Below, piece by piece: positions 34,049-43,122 of a DNA stretch of 64,000 nucleotides. This stretch comes from Bacilli bacterium (GTDB lineage: Bacteria > Bacillota_I > Bacilli_A > RFN20 > CAG-826). The notes under the pieces are model-generated. The model was not told the origin of the DNA. It saw only the letters and a program-made list of their open reading frames with translations, and did not search any database. The position numbers and the translations under genes are program-made. The stretch lies in assembly GCA_900767825.1 (NCBI GenBank), contig CAAGAN010000038.1, positions 62,001-126,000 on the forward strand. The letters are read 5' to 3'. Numbering within the stretch: position 1 is the first letter of the stretch; every line of letters begins with the position of its first letter.

Positions 34049-35218
34049 CTATTTATTAAAGACTAATCCAAGATCAAGGAACATCTTTAATTGCTCCTTG
34101 TATTTGCAAACATAGACAGGATCAAATGGTTTGTCATTTGGAAGAACCATTAAGGTATCTTCATAACCTAAAGCAAAATATGTCTTGCCAGTTCTAATAG
34201 AAATAGCAACATCTACTAATAGATTATCGGTATGAATTTCTTTTAACTTAGATCTAATTTCAGGAGTTAAGACTTTCTTATCTTGGCTAAGTCCATAGAT
34301 AACAAACTTCTTGTTATTTTCGATTGGTTTTAATCCCTTGATGGCATCTGGAGGTATAGCCCTATCATTGCCCTTGAAATAAATAATTAAGCCTTCGTCG
34401 GATAATTCTAATTTATTTTCCATTCTTAGATATTTACCAACAAAGACAGTTTGGAGAGCCTTTCCTGTATCTTTTTGGGCTCCGACGTCAGATAAAGAAG
34501 TTTCGACTCCTTCATATTTAAAGCTGATGCTTTCTCTAGATCCTAAAGATGCAACTTCAGGATATAAAGCACAGGCCTTAAATTCTTCTTCGCTTATCTT
34601 GGTATCGAAATCACCAGTTAAATCAGTGATATTGAGTCCTTCAAATGTATAGGCATTTACATTTTCATAATAAGAGACGAAATAATCACGGATTAATTTC
34701 TTTTGGGCTTTTCTTTGGAAAACACCAAATACAACAAAGCCAACAAGAGCTGCAACAGCTAATCCAAGTGCTAGATATAATCCTAATTGGGTTAATTTTT
34801 CTTTATTAATAAGAGTTGGAATTAAATAGGCCCCAAAGATAAGAACGATGCTTCCAAAAGTCAAAACCATTTTCCAGGTTGACCACTTCTTATATTGTTT
34901 TATCCATTCTCTTCTAGCTTTCTCTACTTCCGCTAAATGTTCATCAGGATATTCAATGTTACCTTTTTCGTTACGTTTAGAAGGTTCTAGTTCAACTTCT
35001 TCATCCCCTTCTTCTTTTTCTTTCCTTAAATTAATCTCTTCTTCTTTTTTCTCTTCAACAGGTTCTTCCTTGACTTCTTCTTTTACCTCTTCTTTTTTAG
35101 CATCGGCAAAATCTTCATCAAAAGACTCTTCATTTGTCTTAGTTTCTTCTGCTGCAAGAGCAGGATTTACTTCGGTATTTTCTTTATTTTCTAATTCAAT
35201 TTTTTCTTCTTTTTTCAT
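34049..35218 (-). CDS. Membrane protein with acidic N-terminal region (389 aa)
   Basis: No family recognised. Residues 1-85 are low-complexity and very acidic (repeats of EEVKEEVKEEP and EEKKEEEINL), likely disordered and cytosolic. A basic stretch and two membrane helices follow (about 120-140, STWKMVLTFGSIVLIFGAYL, and about 150-172). About 215 soluble residues with a mixed alpha/beta look come next (YENVNAYTFEGLNITDLTGD; LYPEVASLGSRESISF). The topology suggests both ends are cytosolic. The ribosome site AGGAG is inside a hairpin (35225-35257), which may control its translation. Confidence 0.65.
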   Translation of the reverse strand: MKKEEKIELENKENTEVNPALAAEETKTNEESFDEDFADAKKEEVKEEVKEEPVEEKKEEEINLRKEKEEGDEEVELEPSKRNEKGNIEYPDEHLAEVEKARREWIKQYKKWSTWKMVLTFGSIVLIFGAYLIPTLINKEKLTQLGLYLALGLAVAALVGFVVFGVFQRKAQKKLIRDYFVSYYENVNAYTFEGLNITDLTGDFDTKISEEEFKACALYPEVASLGSRESISFKYEGVETSLSDVGAQKDTGKALQTVFVGKYLRMENKLELSDEGLIIYFKGNDRAIPPDAIKGLKPIENNKKFVIYGLSQDKKVLTPEIRSKLKEIHTDNLLVDVAISIRTGKTYFALGYEDTLMVLPNDKPFDPVYVCKYKEQLKMFLDLGLVFNK

Positions 35219-35224
35219 AAATAA

Positions 35225-35257
35225 AAACTCCTAAGGATTTTATTCACATAGGAGTTT
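35225..35257 (-). promoter_or_regulatory. Hairpin that contains the ribosome site of the 34049-35218 gene
   Basis: AAACTCCT (35250-35257 on the reverse strand) pairs with AGGAGTTT (35225-35232), with a 17-base loop, followed by TTTATTT and the ATG. The downstream arm is both the stem of a terminator-like hairpin for the preceding thiT transcript and the AGGAG Shine-Dalgarno sequence 9 bases from the start codon. Confidence 0.6.
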
Positions 35258-35296
35258 AACACGAAGAAATAAATTTTCCTTTAAAAATATTAAAAA

Positions 35297-36304
35297 TTAA
35301 CGAACCGGATAAAGTTTATTTAATCTTTGTAACGGTCCATATATTGCAACTAGGAATACTAATGCGAATAAACCTTGCAATGGGATATATGTTGCATTGT
35401 AGATAATTCCATCCATAAAGGAATAATCATATAAAACCATTGAAGATATAGTTGAACCTAATAAACGAATTAAAGTGGCTCCAATACCTGCTAAAACGAT
35501 AGCAAGAACACCAAATAGGTCATAGAATTTTCTTTTTTCAGAGAAGACAAATTTAGAGACGCATCCAAGGATACAAGTTGAACCAAATCCGACTAAATAA
35601 TCGAATGGGAAAGTGGCTAATCCGTATCCGTCAGTTAAGCAAGTTAATAAGCCGTATACGATACCACAGGCAATAAATCCCTTGATTGGTCCTCTTCTTA
35701 AGGCAAGAATGAATAAAGGAACCATTTGGAGATTAATAGATCCTCCAGTAGGCATGGAGAATAATTTGATGAAGTTAAGAACGAATGCCATGGCAATAAG
35801 CATGCCACATTCGCATATGTCAGCAATTGTGTATTCTTCTTCGCTGACGGTAGATAAAAGGAAGGAAAAGGCGGATAAGGCCATAAAAGAAGGCATCCAG
35901 ACACCCCATAATGCAATAGAGGTAGAAGCATCTTCAAATTTGGTGACGTATAAATCCTTAACAATGAACATTAATATAGCCGAAAGTGCCATCATTGAAG
36001 CAGCGCCAAAAGCCCAGTTCTTGTTGTTATTAAAAACAAATTTGCCAATCATAGCTGCGATAATAGCAAACACTGGAAGAGCAATCCCAATCCAAGTTAA
36101 AAACCAACCTGAATAAGAGAAATCTGCAAGGACTTTTATTAGGGTATAGAAAGTCTTTGTACCGTCGCTAGTTTTGATGCGAAACATATTTCCGACAAAA
36201 CCTAAATAAGAGATGAGGGCAAAAGCAATTGCTACAAAAGTGGCAATCTCTTTTGTTTTTGAAGCAAAGCTATTTTTTGCTTCTAATTGGGTAGAACTGT
36301 CCAT
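35297..36304 (-). CDS. thiT: Thiamine ECF transporter S component ThiT with N-terminal extension
   Basis: Residues about 155-335 match ThiT/YuaJ, the thiamine-binding S component of an ECF transporter: DICECGMLIAMAFVLNFIKL, SMPTGGSINLQMVPLFILAL, GPIKGFIACGIVYGLL and a last-third YNATYIPLQ. ThiT normally has about 190 residues. Here about 150 extra residues precede it with roughly four more membrane helices, of unknown purpose. A TPP riboswitch lies directly upstream, which independently supports thiamine as substrate. The ECF ATPases and T component are not in this window. Confidence 0.87.
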   Translation of the reverse strand: MDSSTQLEAKNSFASKTKEIATFVAIAFALISYLGFVGNMFRIKTSDGTKTFYTLIKVLADFSYSGWFLTWIGIALPVFAIIAAMIGKFVFNNNKNWAFGAASMMALSAILMFIVKDLYVTKFEDASTSIALWGVWMPSFMALSAFSFLLSTVSEEEYTIADICECGMLIAMAFVLNFIKLFSMPTGGSINLQMVPLFILALRRGPIKGFIACGIVYGLLTCLTDGYGLATFPFDYLVGFGSTCILGCVSKFVFSEKRKFYDLFGVLAIVLAGIGATLIRLLGSTISSMVLYDYSFMDGIIYNATYIPLQGLFALVFLVAIYGPLQRLNKLYPVR

Positions 36305-36353
36305 AAATTAAAAACCTCCAGGACAAAATCACCCAGAGGAAAGTAAATATCTT

Positions 36354-36448
36354 TCTTACCTCCGCCTGCATTACCAGGATCAGGTGAACCGTCGAATTTG
36401 AACAAAATTCCTCTCAGCAAGCTTCTTGGCTGCTCCGGATAGCAATAT
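36354..36448 (-). promoter_or_regulatory. TPP (thi-box) riboswitch
   Basis: On the reverse strand the conserved elements appear in order: GGAGCAGCC near the 5' end, CTGAGAGG (36410-36417), ACCTGATC (36378-36385), CTGGTAATGC and GCGGAGG (36359-36365). This is the TPP aptamer consensus. It ends about 50 bases before the thiT ATG. A CCTC beside the aptamer can pair with the GAGG of the Shine-Dalgarno sequence (36315-36319), suggesting translational control. It begins within 10 bases of the ung stop. Confidence 0.93.
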
Positions 36449-36454
36449 CTTAGT

Positions 36455-37120
36455 CTATTTGTTTTCCCAGTCAATAGGACTTAAGCCATGACTAATTAAA
36501 TAATCATTAGTCTTAAAGAAGTGATGGTTATTAAAAAATAAACCTCTATTCGCTGATAGTGGAGACGGGTGTCCTGACTTTAATATCAATCTATTTGGAT
36601 TATGGATGTATTTAGAAAAAGAAATAGCAAACGAGCCCCAAAGAATGAATACAATTGGTTGAGGCAAACTATCGATATATTCATACACGTCCTTGCTAAA
36701 ATTGGAATAATAAACATTTTTATGTGACAAAGGTTCCCCTTCTCTTACAGTCAAACAACTATTAAGAAGAAGCACTCCTTGTTTAGCTAGATAAGTTAAA
36801 TCCCCATTAGAAAAATCCATGCTTACGCCTAAATCGTTTTCTATTTCTTTATATATATTAATTAGGGATGGAGGAAGCTTAGTTCCTCTTGGAACAGAAA
36901 AAGATAAACCCATCGCTTGATTCGGTTCATGATATGGGTCTTGTCCAATCAACACGACTTTGATTGAATTAGGAGATGTCAAACTAAACGCGTTAAATAT
37001 CTTTTCTCTAGGTGGATATATAACATGATTGCTATATTCTTCATCCAAAAATAACTTCAAGGATTTGAAATAAGGCTTATTTTCAATTTTATCAAAGAAA
37101 GATGACCAATCATTAAGCAT
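36455..37120 (-). CDS. ung: Uracil-DNA glycosylase
   Basis: This 221-residue family 1 enzyme has the water-activating loop VVLIGQDPYHEPNQAMGLSFSV, the FSNGDLTYLAKQGVLLLNSCLTVREG block and the late SGHPSPLSANRG (Leu-loop histidine). It removes uracil from DNA. The length is typical. It is divergent from the polysaccharide genes beginning at 37165. Confidence 0.97.
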   Translation of the reverse strand: MLNDWSSFFDKIENKPYFKSLKLFLDEEYSNHVIYPPREKIFNAFSLTSPNSIKVVLIGQDPYHEPNQAMGLSFSVPRGTKLPPSLINIYKEIENDLGVSMDFSNGDLTYLAKQGVLLLNSCLTVREGEPLSHKNVYYSNFSKDVYEYIDSLPQPIVFILWGSFAISFSKYIHNPNRLILKSGHPSPLSANRGLFFNNHHFFKTNDYLISHGLSPIDWENK

Positions 37121-37164
37121 AAAAGTATTATAAAGATTAGAAAGAAGATGTCATAATAAAAAGG

Positions 37165-38268
37165 ATGAAAGTTCTTTGGCTTTTTAACCACCCGGCTCCT
37201 TACAAGGTCGACATGTTTAATTTATTAGGAAAAGAATGTGATCTTTCCGTTATTTTCGAGCGAGAAAAAGAAGGCGGGAGAAATTCTATTTTCTATGGAG
37301 AGGAAAAGCATTTTAATTACAAGATATGCAAGGGATTAAAATGGGGTAGCATCGAATCTTTTTCCTTAACTCCTATAAAAGAATTAAAGAAAAATAAATA
37401 TGATGTTATCGTCATTAATGGATGGAGAACTTTAACTGAACAAAAGACAATTTCCTATCTAAAAAAACATAACATTCCATATATATTCGCGATCAACGGG
37501 GGAATAATAAAGCAAAAGGAAAATAAGCTGTTTTATCGAATTAAAAAGAAATATATTTCTGGCGCCTCGCTTTATATAACTCCAGATTCTTCTTCCGCGA
37601 ATTATTTGCTTCATTACGGGGCGAGCGAAGATAAGATTAGGTATTTCCATTATTCATCAATATTTGATAAAGATGTCTTGCCTAAGCCTCTAGAAAAAGA
37701 AGAAAAAACAAGATTAAGAAATGAACTTGGATACGCGAAAGAAAATGAAAAACTTTTTGTTTCAAGCGGTCAATTAATTGAAAGAAAAAACTTCATTTAT
37801 CTAGTTAATATTTGGAAGAAATTACCTTCAAATTACAAGCTTATTATTTCTGGTGAAGGTTATCAAAAGGATGAGATTTTGCGCTTAATTAAAGAAAATA
37901 ACCTTGCAAATGTCGAACTTTCTAGATATTTAAAAAAGAAAGATATTTTACGTTTGTTCTCGATTTCAGATGGGTTTGTTTTCCTTTCAAAAGAAGATAT
38001 TTATGGGCATGTAATCAATGAAGCTTTGTCGCAAGGATTACCTGTTATTTCTTCTAATAAAGTGAATGCATCTTTAAACCTAATCGAAGATAATAAAAAT
38101 GGTTTTGTTGTATCTTTAAATGATGAAGAAGGAATATTAAAAGCCATCCAAAGTGACAAGTTAGAATTAATGGGAATGGATGCGATTAGAACCGCGAAAG
38201 AAAATACGATTGAAAGATCAATGCTAGATACTTTATCTATTCTAAAAGAATTTAACGAATCAAAATGA
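37165..38268 (+). CDS. GT4-family glycosyltransferase
   Basis: This 367-residue GT-B glycosyltransferase has an N-terminal acceptor domain opening with VLWLFNHPAPYKVDMFNLL. The nucleotide-sugar domain shows SSGQLIERKNFIYLVNIW (residues about 192-209), ISGEGYQKDEI and the donor signature EDIYGHVINEALSQGLPVIS (E-x7-E region). It probably adds one sugar to a lipid-linked glycan on the inner face of the membrane. AAAAAGG precedes the ATG. It starts the forward arm of the polysaccharide locus and overlaps the next gene by 4 bases. Confidence 0.88.
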   Translation: MKVLWLFNHPAPYKVDMFNLLGKECDLSVIFEREKEGGRNSIFYGEEKHFNYKICKGLKWGSIESFSLTPIKELKKNKYDVIVINGWRTLTEQKTISYLKKHNIPYIFAINGGIIKQKENKLFYRIKKKYISGASLYITPDSSSANYLLHYGASEDKIRYFHYSSIFDKDVLPKPLEKEEKTRLRNELGYAKENEKLFVSSGQLIERKNFIYLVNIWKKLPSNYKLIISGEGYQKDEILRLIKENNLANVELSRYLKKKDILRLFSISDGFVFLSKEDIYGHVINEALSQGLPVISSNKVNASLNLIEDNKNGFVVSLNDEEGILKAIQSDKLELMGMDAIRTAKENTIERSMLDTLSILKEFNESK

Positions 38269-39347
38269 AAATAATTTACCTAACTACTTCAACTACCTCC
38301 CCCCTGTTCGATGAATTGATTTCAAAGGGATATAAATTAAACCCGGCTGGGCAAAATTTTCATTCTAAATTAATAACCTATTTATCTAAATATGAAGAAG
38401 TCAAAGTCTATTCTTTGCCATCTTTATATTTAACTCTCCAAGATGAAGGAAATTATTCTTATATAACGTTCAAATCAAAGATAACGAAGAAGTTATTTGG
38501 AGTATCCAAGACATTAAAGTTAATTGAAGAATCAATAAAGAAAGATGATGTAATTATTTTTGATTCAACTTCTGTCCAATTAAGCAAGATTGCTTCTATT
38601 CTTTCTAAAAAGGAATATAAAACAGTTGCTATACTTACCGATAATCCATTTAACATCACTTATCAAAGCAATTCGCTTTCCAAACAAATAATAGAAAATA
38701 CATCCACTTCTTTTGCATCTATTTCCTTAACAAAAGAGCTAACTTCTTTATTCAAACTAGATTCAAAGCCTAGTCTAAATATTCTTGGAATAATGGAAAA
38801 TAACGCACCCATTGCATCAAATTTAGGTAATTATATCTATTTTTCCGGGGCTTTATTTGCAAAATATGGAGTCAAAGAATTGCTTGATGCATATTTAAAA
38901 GCCAAACCTAATTTGGATTTAATAATCGCAGGTCATGGAGACATGGAAGAAGAGATTAAATCCTATAGCGAGTCAAATGAAAGAATTAAATATCTAGGTC
39001 AAATAAGCAAAGACGAAAACTATAAATATGAATCGGAAGCTTATTTAAATATAAACCCTAGACCATATCCAAGTATCTATGATCTTTATAGTGTACCTTC
39101 TAAATTAATCGAGTATCTATCTTTATCTAAACATATTGCATCTAGATATTGCTCCCCTTTAGATAAATACTTCCCTATTTCTATAAATCTAATAGAAGGT
39201 TCGATCTATGATTTCTTTATCTTACATATGGATAAGGAAAATAATCTGATTAACCTAAAAGAAAATGATTATCTAAAGACTAGAAAAGATTTTTCAGGTG
39301 ATAAAATAAGCAAGGATATTATTTCTTTTTTAAAGTCATTAAACTAG
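38265..39347 (+). CDS. Glycosyltransferase, GT-B fold
   Basis: This 360-residue protein has a GT-B-like C-terminal half: NYIYFSGALFAKYGVKELLDAY, DLIIAGHGDMEEEI, RIKYLGQI and a donor-site acidic segment PSIYDLYSVPSKLIEYLSL. The N-terminal half is less typical. Sugar specificity unknown. It is coupled to the preceding transferase by an ATGA overlap and overlaps the convergent transferase gene at its 3' end by 29 bases. Confidence 0.8.
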   Translation: MKIIYLTTSTTSPLFDELISKGYKLNPAGQNFHSKLITYLSKYEEVKVYSLPSLYLTLQDEGNYSYITFKSKITKKLFGVSKTLKLIEESIKKDDVIIFDSTSVQLSKIASILSKKEYKTVAILTDNPFNITYQSNSLSKQIIENTSTSFASISLTKELTSLFKLDSKPSLNILGIMENNAPIASNLGNYIYFSGALFAKYGVKELLDAYLKAKPNLDLIIAGHGDMEEEIKSYSESNERIKYLGQISKDENYKYESEAYLNINPRPYPSIYDLYSVPSKLIEYLSLSKHIASRYCSPLDKYFPISINLIEGSIYDFFILHMDKENNLINLKENDYLKTRKDFSGDKISKDIISFLKSLN

Positions 39348-40500
39348 ATTCAATGGAATCTACGATAGAATTGAAATCGAAATGAGAATCATAATAATTT
39401 TTGTTATTTCTTCCCATTTCATCGAGTTTTTCTTTATCTAAAGAAAGAATGGAATTAAAGGCATTAATAATAGATTCTTCATCTTCATTAGCAAGAACAC
39501 TTCCATTAGATTCTTCTAAAATTTTTCTGCCGTCACCTTTAATAATTCCTAGAATTGGACGAGCGTAATATAAAGAAGTGACTAATTTATTTGGAATAGT
39601 TTTTCCAACTGTTCCCCCTTCTTTTAAAGACACGATTAAAGCCGTTGCATTTTTATAATAGGCATTAGCTTCATCTCTTCTTTTTGGGCCTAAGTAAATT
39701 ATTCTTTCTTCTAGATTATTTGATTTAATGTAATTGATGACATTTTCTTTTTCTGAACCCATCCCAATTATTACTAATTTAGCCTTACCTTCAATTTTAG
39801 AAAAAGCTTTGATGATTTTGTCTACCATCTGAAGTTTCCCGATGTTACCGCAATAAAGGAAAGTAGGTTCATCATAAATAACGCTCTCTTCTTTTTCTTT
39901 TGCTAGAAAGGCAGGTTGAGGAAGATATTCCAAAGGAACGTTTTTAATATGCAGATAAGAAGAAAAGTAATCTATAAAAGATGGAGAAGAAACTAAAATC
40001 TTGTCACACCTAGAATAGATATATTTCGACCATATCTTCAACAAACAATATAATGGGCTGCTTCTTTTTATTGCGTTTGTAATAAGAACACTTTCTGGCC
40101 ATAAATCCAAGCAATAAAGCAATAATGGTATATTTTGTTTCCTTCTTATCTTTAATGCAGGAGAAACCATGATAACAGGAGAAAGCGACATAGAATAAAT
40201 CACATCAAAATTACCTATCTTCAAGGCTTTCTTTTTCGCATTTTTCCAGAAAGAAAGATAATTCTCTATAATCGAAAATTTGCTATCTTTTCTTATCTTG
40301 CTATCGACTCTATATACTTCAACTCCATTAAGGACTTCATAATCTTTGTGGATATATCCAGAAGGAATTTGATCATATCCGTAAGTTGGTTTGGAAGTTA
40401 AAACAACGACATGGTGGCCTCTTTTAACTAATTCTTCTGCAATAGAAGTAATCGTAAAAGGTTCTGGATGATAATGTTGGCAAACAATCGCGATATTCAC
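39319..40500 (-). CDS. GT4-family glycosyltransferase (WcaI/WbuB-like)
   Basis: This protein has MNIAIVCQHYHPEPFTITSI at its N-terminus if started at the GTG at 40498-40500, which matches the usual beginning of this family. A TTG six codons upstream is possible and neither start has a good ribosome site. The donor domain shows FLYCGNIGKLQMVDKIIKAF, LVIIGMGSEKE and EGGTVGKTIPNKLVTSLYYA, and the central YCLDLWPESV is typical. It is transcribed against the two preceding transferases and shares 29 bases with the end of one of them. Confidence 0.87.
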   Translation of the reverse strand: MNIAIVCQHYHPEPFTITSIAEELVKRGHHVVVLTSKPTYGYDQIPSGYIHKDYEVLNGVEVYRVDSKIRKDSKFSIIENYLSFWKNAKKKALKIGNFDVIYSMSLSPVIMVSPALKIRRKQNIPLLLYCLDLWPESVLITNAIKRSSPLYCLLKIWSKYIYSRCDKILVSSPSFIDYFSSYLHIKNVPLEYLPQPAFLAKEKEESVIYDEPTFLYCGNIGKLQMVDKIIKAFSKIEGKAKLVIIGMGSEKENVINYIKSNNLEERIIYLGPKRRDEANAYYKNATALIVSLKEGGTVGKTIPNKLVTSLYYARPILGIIKGDGRKILEESNGSVLANEDEESIINAFNSILSLDKEKLDEMGRNNKNYYDSHFDFNSIVDSIESSLMTLKKK

Positions 40501-40656
40501 GGTAATATTATTAATCAACTGGAGATTTTCTTAAATAGAGAAGATTAATTTATTATCTTTTTAATGTAATGGGTCCCTTATTTTAGTTTCCTAGGCTTAC
40601 TTTTGAGCCAAAATAAATACATATATCGTCAAATAGTTTTTATTGTAGTTTTGAAC

Positions 40657-40662
40657 TATAAT
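40657..40662 (+). promoter_or_regulatory. TATAAT box 8 bases before the flippase start codon
   Basis: A perfect TATAAT ends 8 bases upstream of the ATG at 40671. Transcription would then start at or beside the start codon and yield a leaderless or nearly leaderless mRNA. No Shine-Dalgarno sequence is present. Confidence 0.5.
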
Positions 40663-40670
40663 ATCGCTTA

Positions 40671-42215
40671 ATGGAAAACGTAGCGTCCAAGGAAAATAAG
40701 TTATCAAAAAGCGTTAGATCTAACGTTGTTATCAATTTGATAAGAACTTTAACCATAACGATTCTTTCTTTTATTACTTTCCCTTATATCACCAGGGCTT
40801 TAGGAGATGAAGTATTTGGCTTATATTCCTGGGCTAATTCTTTTGTCTATTATTTTTTGATATTAGCCAAGATTTCTATCCCTAATGTAGCAATTAGAGA
40901 AGTAACAAAAGTAAAAGACGATAAAGAAAAGATGGCCACCACTGTCGAGACCTTCTTTATATTGCAAGGAATAACAACAGTTCTTTCTTTCTTGTTGATG
41001 AGTATATTGGTCTTTTCTATTCCTGATTTATATTCATCAAATGAAATCATATTCCTATTGTCGATTAATTTCTTAGCAGGCGTATTTTCCTTTGAATGGG
41101 TCTATATCGCCTTAGAAAAGCATTTCTACATAACCGTTAGATCAATAATGTTATTAGCCTTCTCTGCTGCCTTAACATTTATTGTTATTCGGCCATCTTC
41201 CTATTCGCAAAACTATCTATATATCTATGCTTTGGTCGCTATTTCTTCTACTATCCTAACATCAATAATTAACTGCATATTGTTACCTAGATATGTCAAA
41301 TTTACATTCAAAGGAAAGCATGACTATAAAAGCCTAATAGGACCATTAATTACATTGTTCTTCCTTTCTTTTGCCCTTACTTTATATAACCAAACCGATG
41401 AGTTTCTTTTAGGGTTTATAGATCCTAGCAAGGCTAGTGTTGGTTCTTATTCAGTCGGCGTTAAAGGAATAGATATCGTCATTACTTTAATTACTTCCTT
41501 ATATGCTGTATTCATGCCTAGGGCTTCTTATTATTATGAAAAAGAGAACAAATACTTTTATAAAAACTTATTAAGGTATTCGTTTAATATAACTTTCTTT
41601 ATTGCTATACCCGCCATCGCGACCATGGTAACATTATCCACCCCTATAACTTCATTAATATCCGGTTCTGATTTATCTAGTTCTTATAAAGGGGCCAATT
41701 ATATCCTTATAACTTTATCAACAATGATGTTAACTTATTCCCTTGGAGATAATATCTATACAGAAATATTGCTACCTGCTAAAAAAGAAAGATATTACCT
41801 ATATGGGATGCTATTTGGAGTGACATTAAATGTTGCCTTGTCTTTGCTTCTTGCATATATTCCATTTAAGGACAATCCAGGTGTTGGGGTTGCTATTGCT
41901 ACTATGGCAACTGATGTAATCCTATTAATTTATCTAGTAATAGTATCAAGAGAATATTCATTACAGGCTATTATTAATTTCAACAATCTAAAGATATTAA
42001 TATTTGGAATAATTATTGCTATTGCAACTATATTTATATTCCCATTATTAGAATCATCTTTATCAGGACTAATAAAATCAAAGGAATCGACTTTATTAGT
42101 AGCGGGTTTAATAATGTTATTAATAGATGCTTTAATCTATGTAGGTGGCCTAGCCTTAGTAAAAGAAAGACTAGTATCTTCTGTATTTAGGAAAAAGGAA
42201 AATAACAATGGCTAA
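40671..42215 (+). CDS. Wzx-type polysaccharide flippase (MOP family)
   Basis: This 514-residue protein has about 14 membrane helices. The N-terminal part typical of O-antigen/teichoic-acid flippases is present: LIRTLTITILSFITFPYITRALGDEVFGLYSWANS. YNQTDEFLLGFIDPSKASVGSYSVG near 240 follows. It would flip lipid-linked repeat units outward. It lies between glycosyltransferases and an ATP-grasp enzyme and overlaps the latter by 8 bases. Confidence 0.9.
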   Translation: MENVASKENKLSKSVRSNVVINLIRTLTITILSFITFPYITRALGDEVFGLYSWANSFVYYFLILAKISIPNVAIREVTKVKDDKEKMATTVETFFILQGITTVLSFLLMSILVFSIPDLYSSNEIIFLLSINFLAGVFSFEWVYIALEKHFYITVRSIMLLAFSAALTFIVIRPSSYSQNYLYIYALVAISSTILTSIINCILLPRYVKFTFKGKHDYKSLIGPLITLFFLSFALTLYNQTDEFLLGFIDPSKASVGSYSVGVKGIDIVITLITSLYAVFMPRASYYYEKENKYFYKNLLRYSFNITFFIAIPAIATMVTLSTPITSLISGSDLSSSYKGANYILITLSTMMLTYSLGDNIYTEILLPAKKERYYLYGMLFGVTLNVALSLLLAYIPFKDNPGVGVAIATMATDVILLIYLVIVSREYSLQAIINFNNLKILIFGIIIAIATIFIFPLLESSLSGLIKSKESTLLVAGLIMLLIDALIYVGGLALVKERLVSSVFRKKENNNG

Positions 42216-43122
42216 CCCAAATCTAAAAGAAAATAAATTCAAGAGGATGCTTGCTCTTCCTTTTAGGGGCATTATCAAAAAGATGATGCCTTTAACATAT
42301 ATAAAGCTCCAATATAGATATATAACTCATCATAAATTAAATATTAAGAATCCAACTAGATATACCGAAAAACTCCAATATCTTCGTTATTTTATCTATC
42401 CAAAAGATAAAGAAGTATCTAGATGTGCAGGCAGAGTTACAGTCAGGGATTTTATCAAAGAAAAAGGATATGAAGATACCCTTATCCCGTGTTTAGGTGT
42501 ATATGATAACTTTGACGATATAGATTTTGCTAAATTGCCTGATTCATTTGTTTTAAAAGCTAGCCATGCCTCTGGATTTAACTTAATCGTAAAAGATAAA
42601 TCAAAACTAGATATCGAATCAGCAAGAAAACTATTTAAAAAATATCTAAAAACTAACTACGGCAAGAAGACATTAGAACTTCATTATTCTCCAATTAAGC
42701 CCCAAATAATAATCGAGCAATTCATCGGGAATAAAGATTCATTGCCTACCGAATATAAAATACATGTCTATAACGGCAAGGCTAGAAACCTATATGTAGT
42801 CACAGGAAGAGGAAAAGATATTAGATATACTGAACTCTATATCGATTACACTCCTTTTGATGGAAGCCAGTTCAATGGATGGAAAAAAGCCGATATCTTG
42901 CCTCCGAAACCATCTAATTTTATGGATATGGTAAAGATGGCAGAAGACTGCTGCAAGGATTTTCCTTTTGTAAGATTTGATTTATACAATATAAATGGAA
43001 AAATATATTTTTCAGAAATGACATTCACCCCTGCAAAAGGAACCCTTATCCTAGATGATGATAAGGCCGATTTTGAAATGGGTGAATGGCTAGATATATC
43101 AAAATATCTTAGTTCCAAGTAG
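42208..43122 (+). CDS. TupA-like ATP-grasp glycan-modifying enzyme
   Basis: This 304-residue protein resembles TupA-like ATP-grasp proteins: INPKTRYTEKLQYLRYF-type N-terminus, then LPDSFVLKASHASGFNLIVKD, QIIIEQFIG, EYKIHVYNGKARNLYV and the metal-binding FPFVRFDLYNINGKIYFSEM. Members occur in capsule and teichuronopeptide loci and are thought to form amide links to glycans or peptides. The reaction here is inferred. It is co-transcribed with the flippase, and its end overlaps the convergent lipoprotein gene by 14 bases. Confidence 0.85.
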   Translation: MANPNLKENKFKRMLALPFRGIIKKMMPLTYIKLQYRYITHHKLNIKNPTRYTEKLQYLRYFIYPKDKEVSRCAGRVTVRDFIKEKGYEDTLIPCLGVYDNFDDIDFAKLPDSFVLKASHASGFNLIVKDKSKLDIESARKLFKKYLKTNYGKKTLELHYSPIKPQIIIEQFIGNKDSLPTEYKIHVYNGKARNLYVVTGRGKDIRYTELYIDYTPFDGSQFNGWKKADILPPKPSNFMDMVKMAEDCCKDFPFVRFDLYNINGKIYFSEMTFTPAKGTLILDDDKADFEMGEWLDISKYLSSK

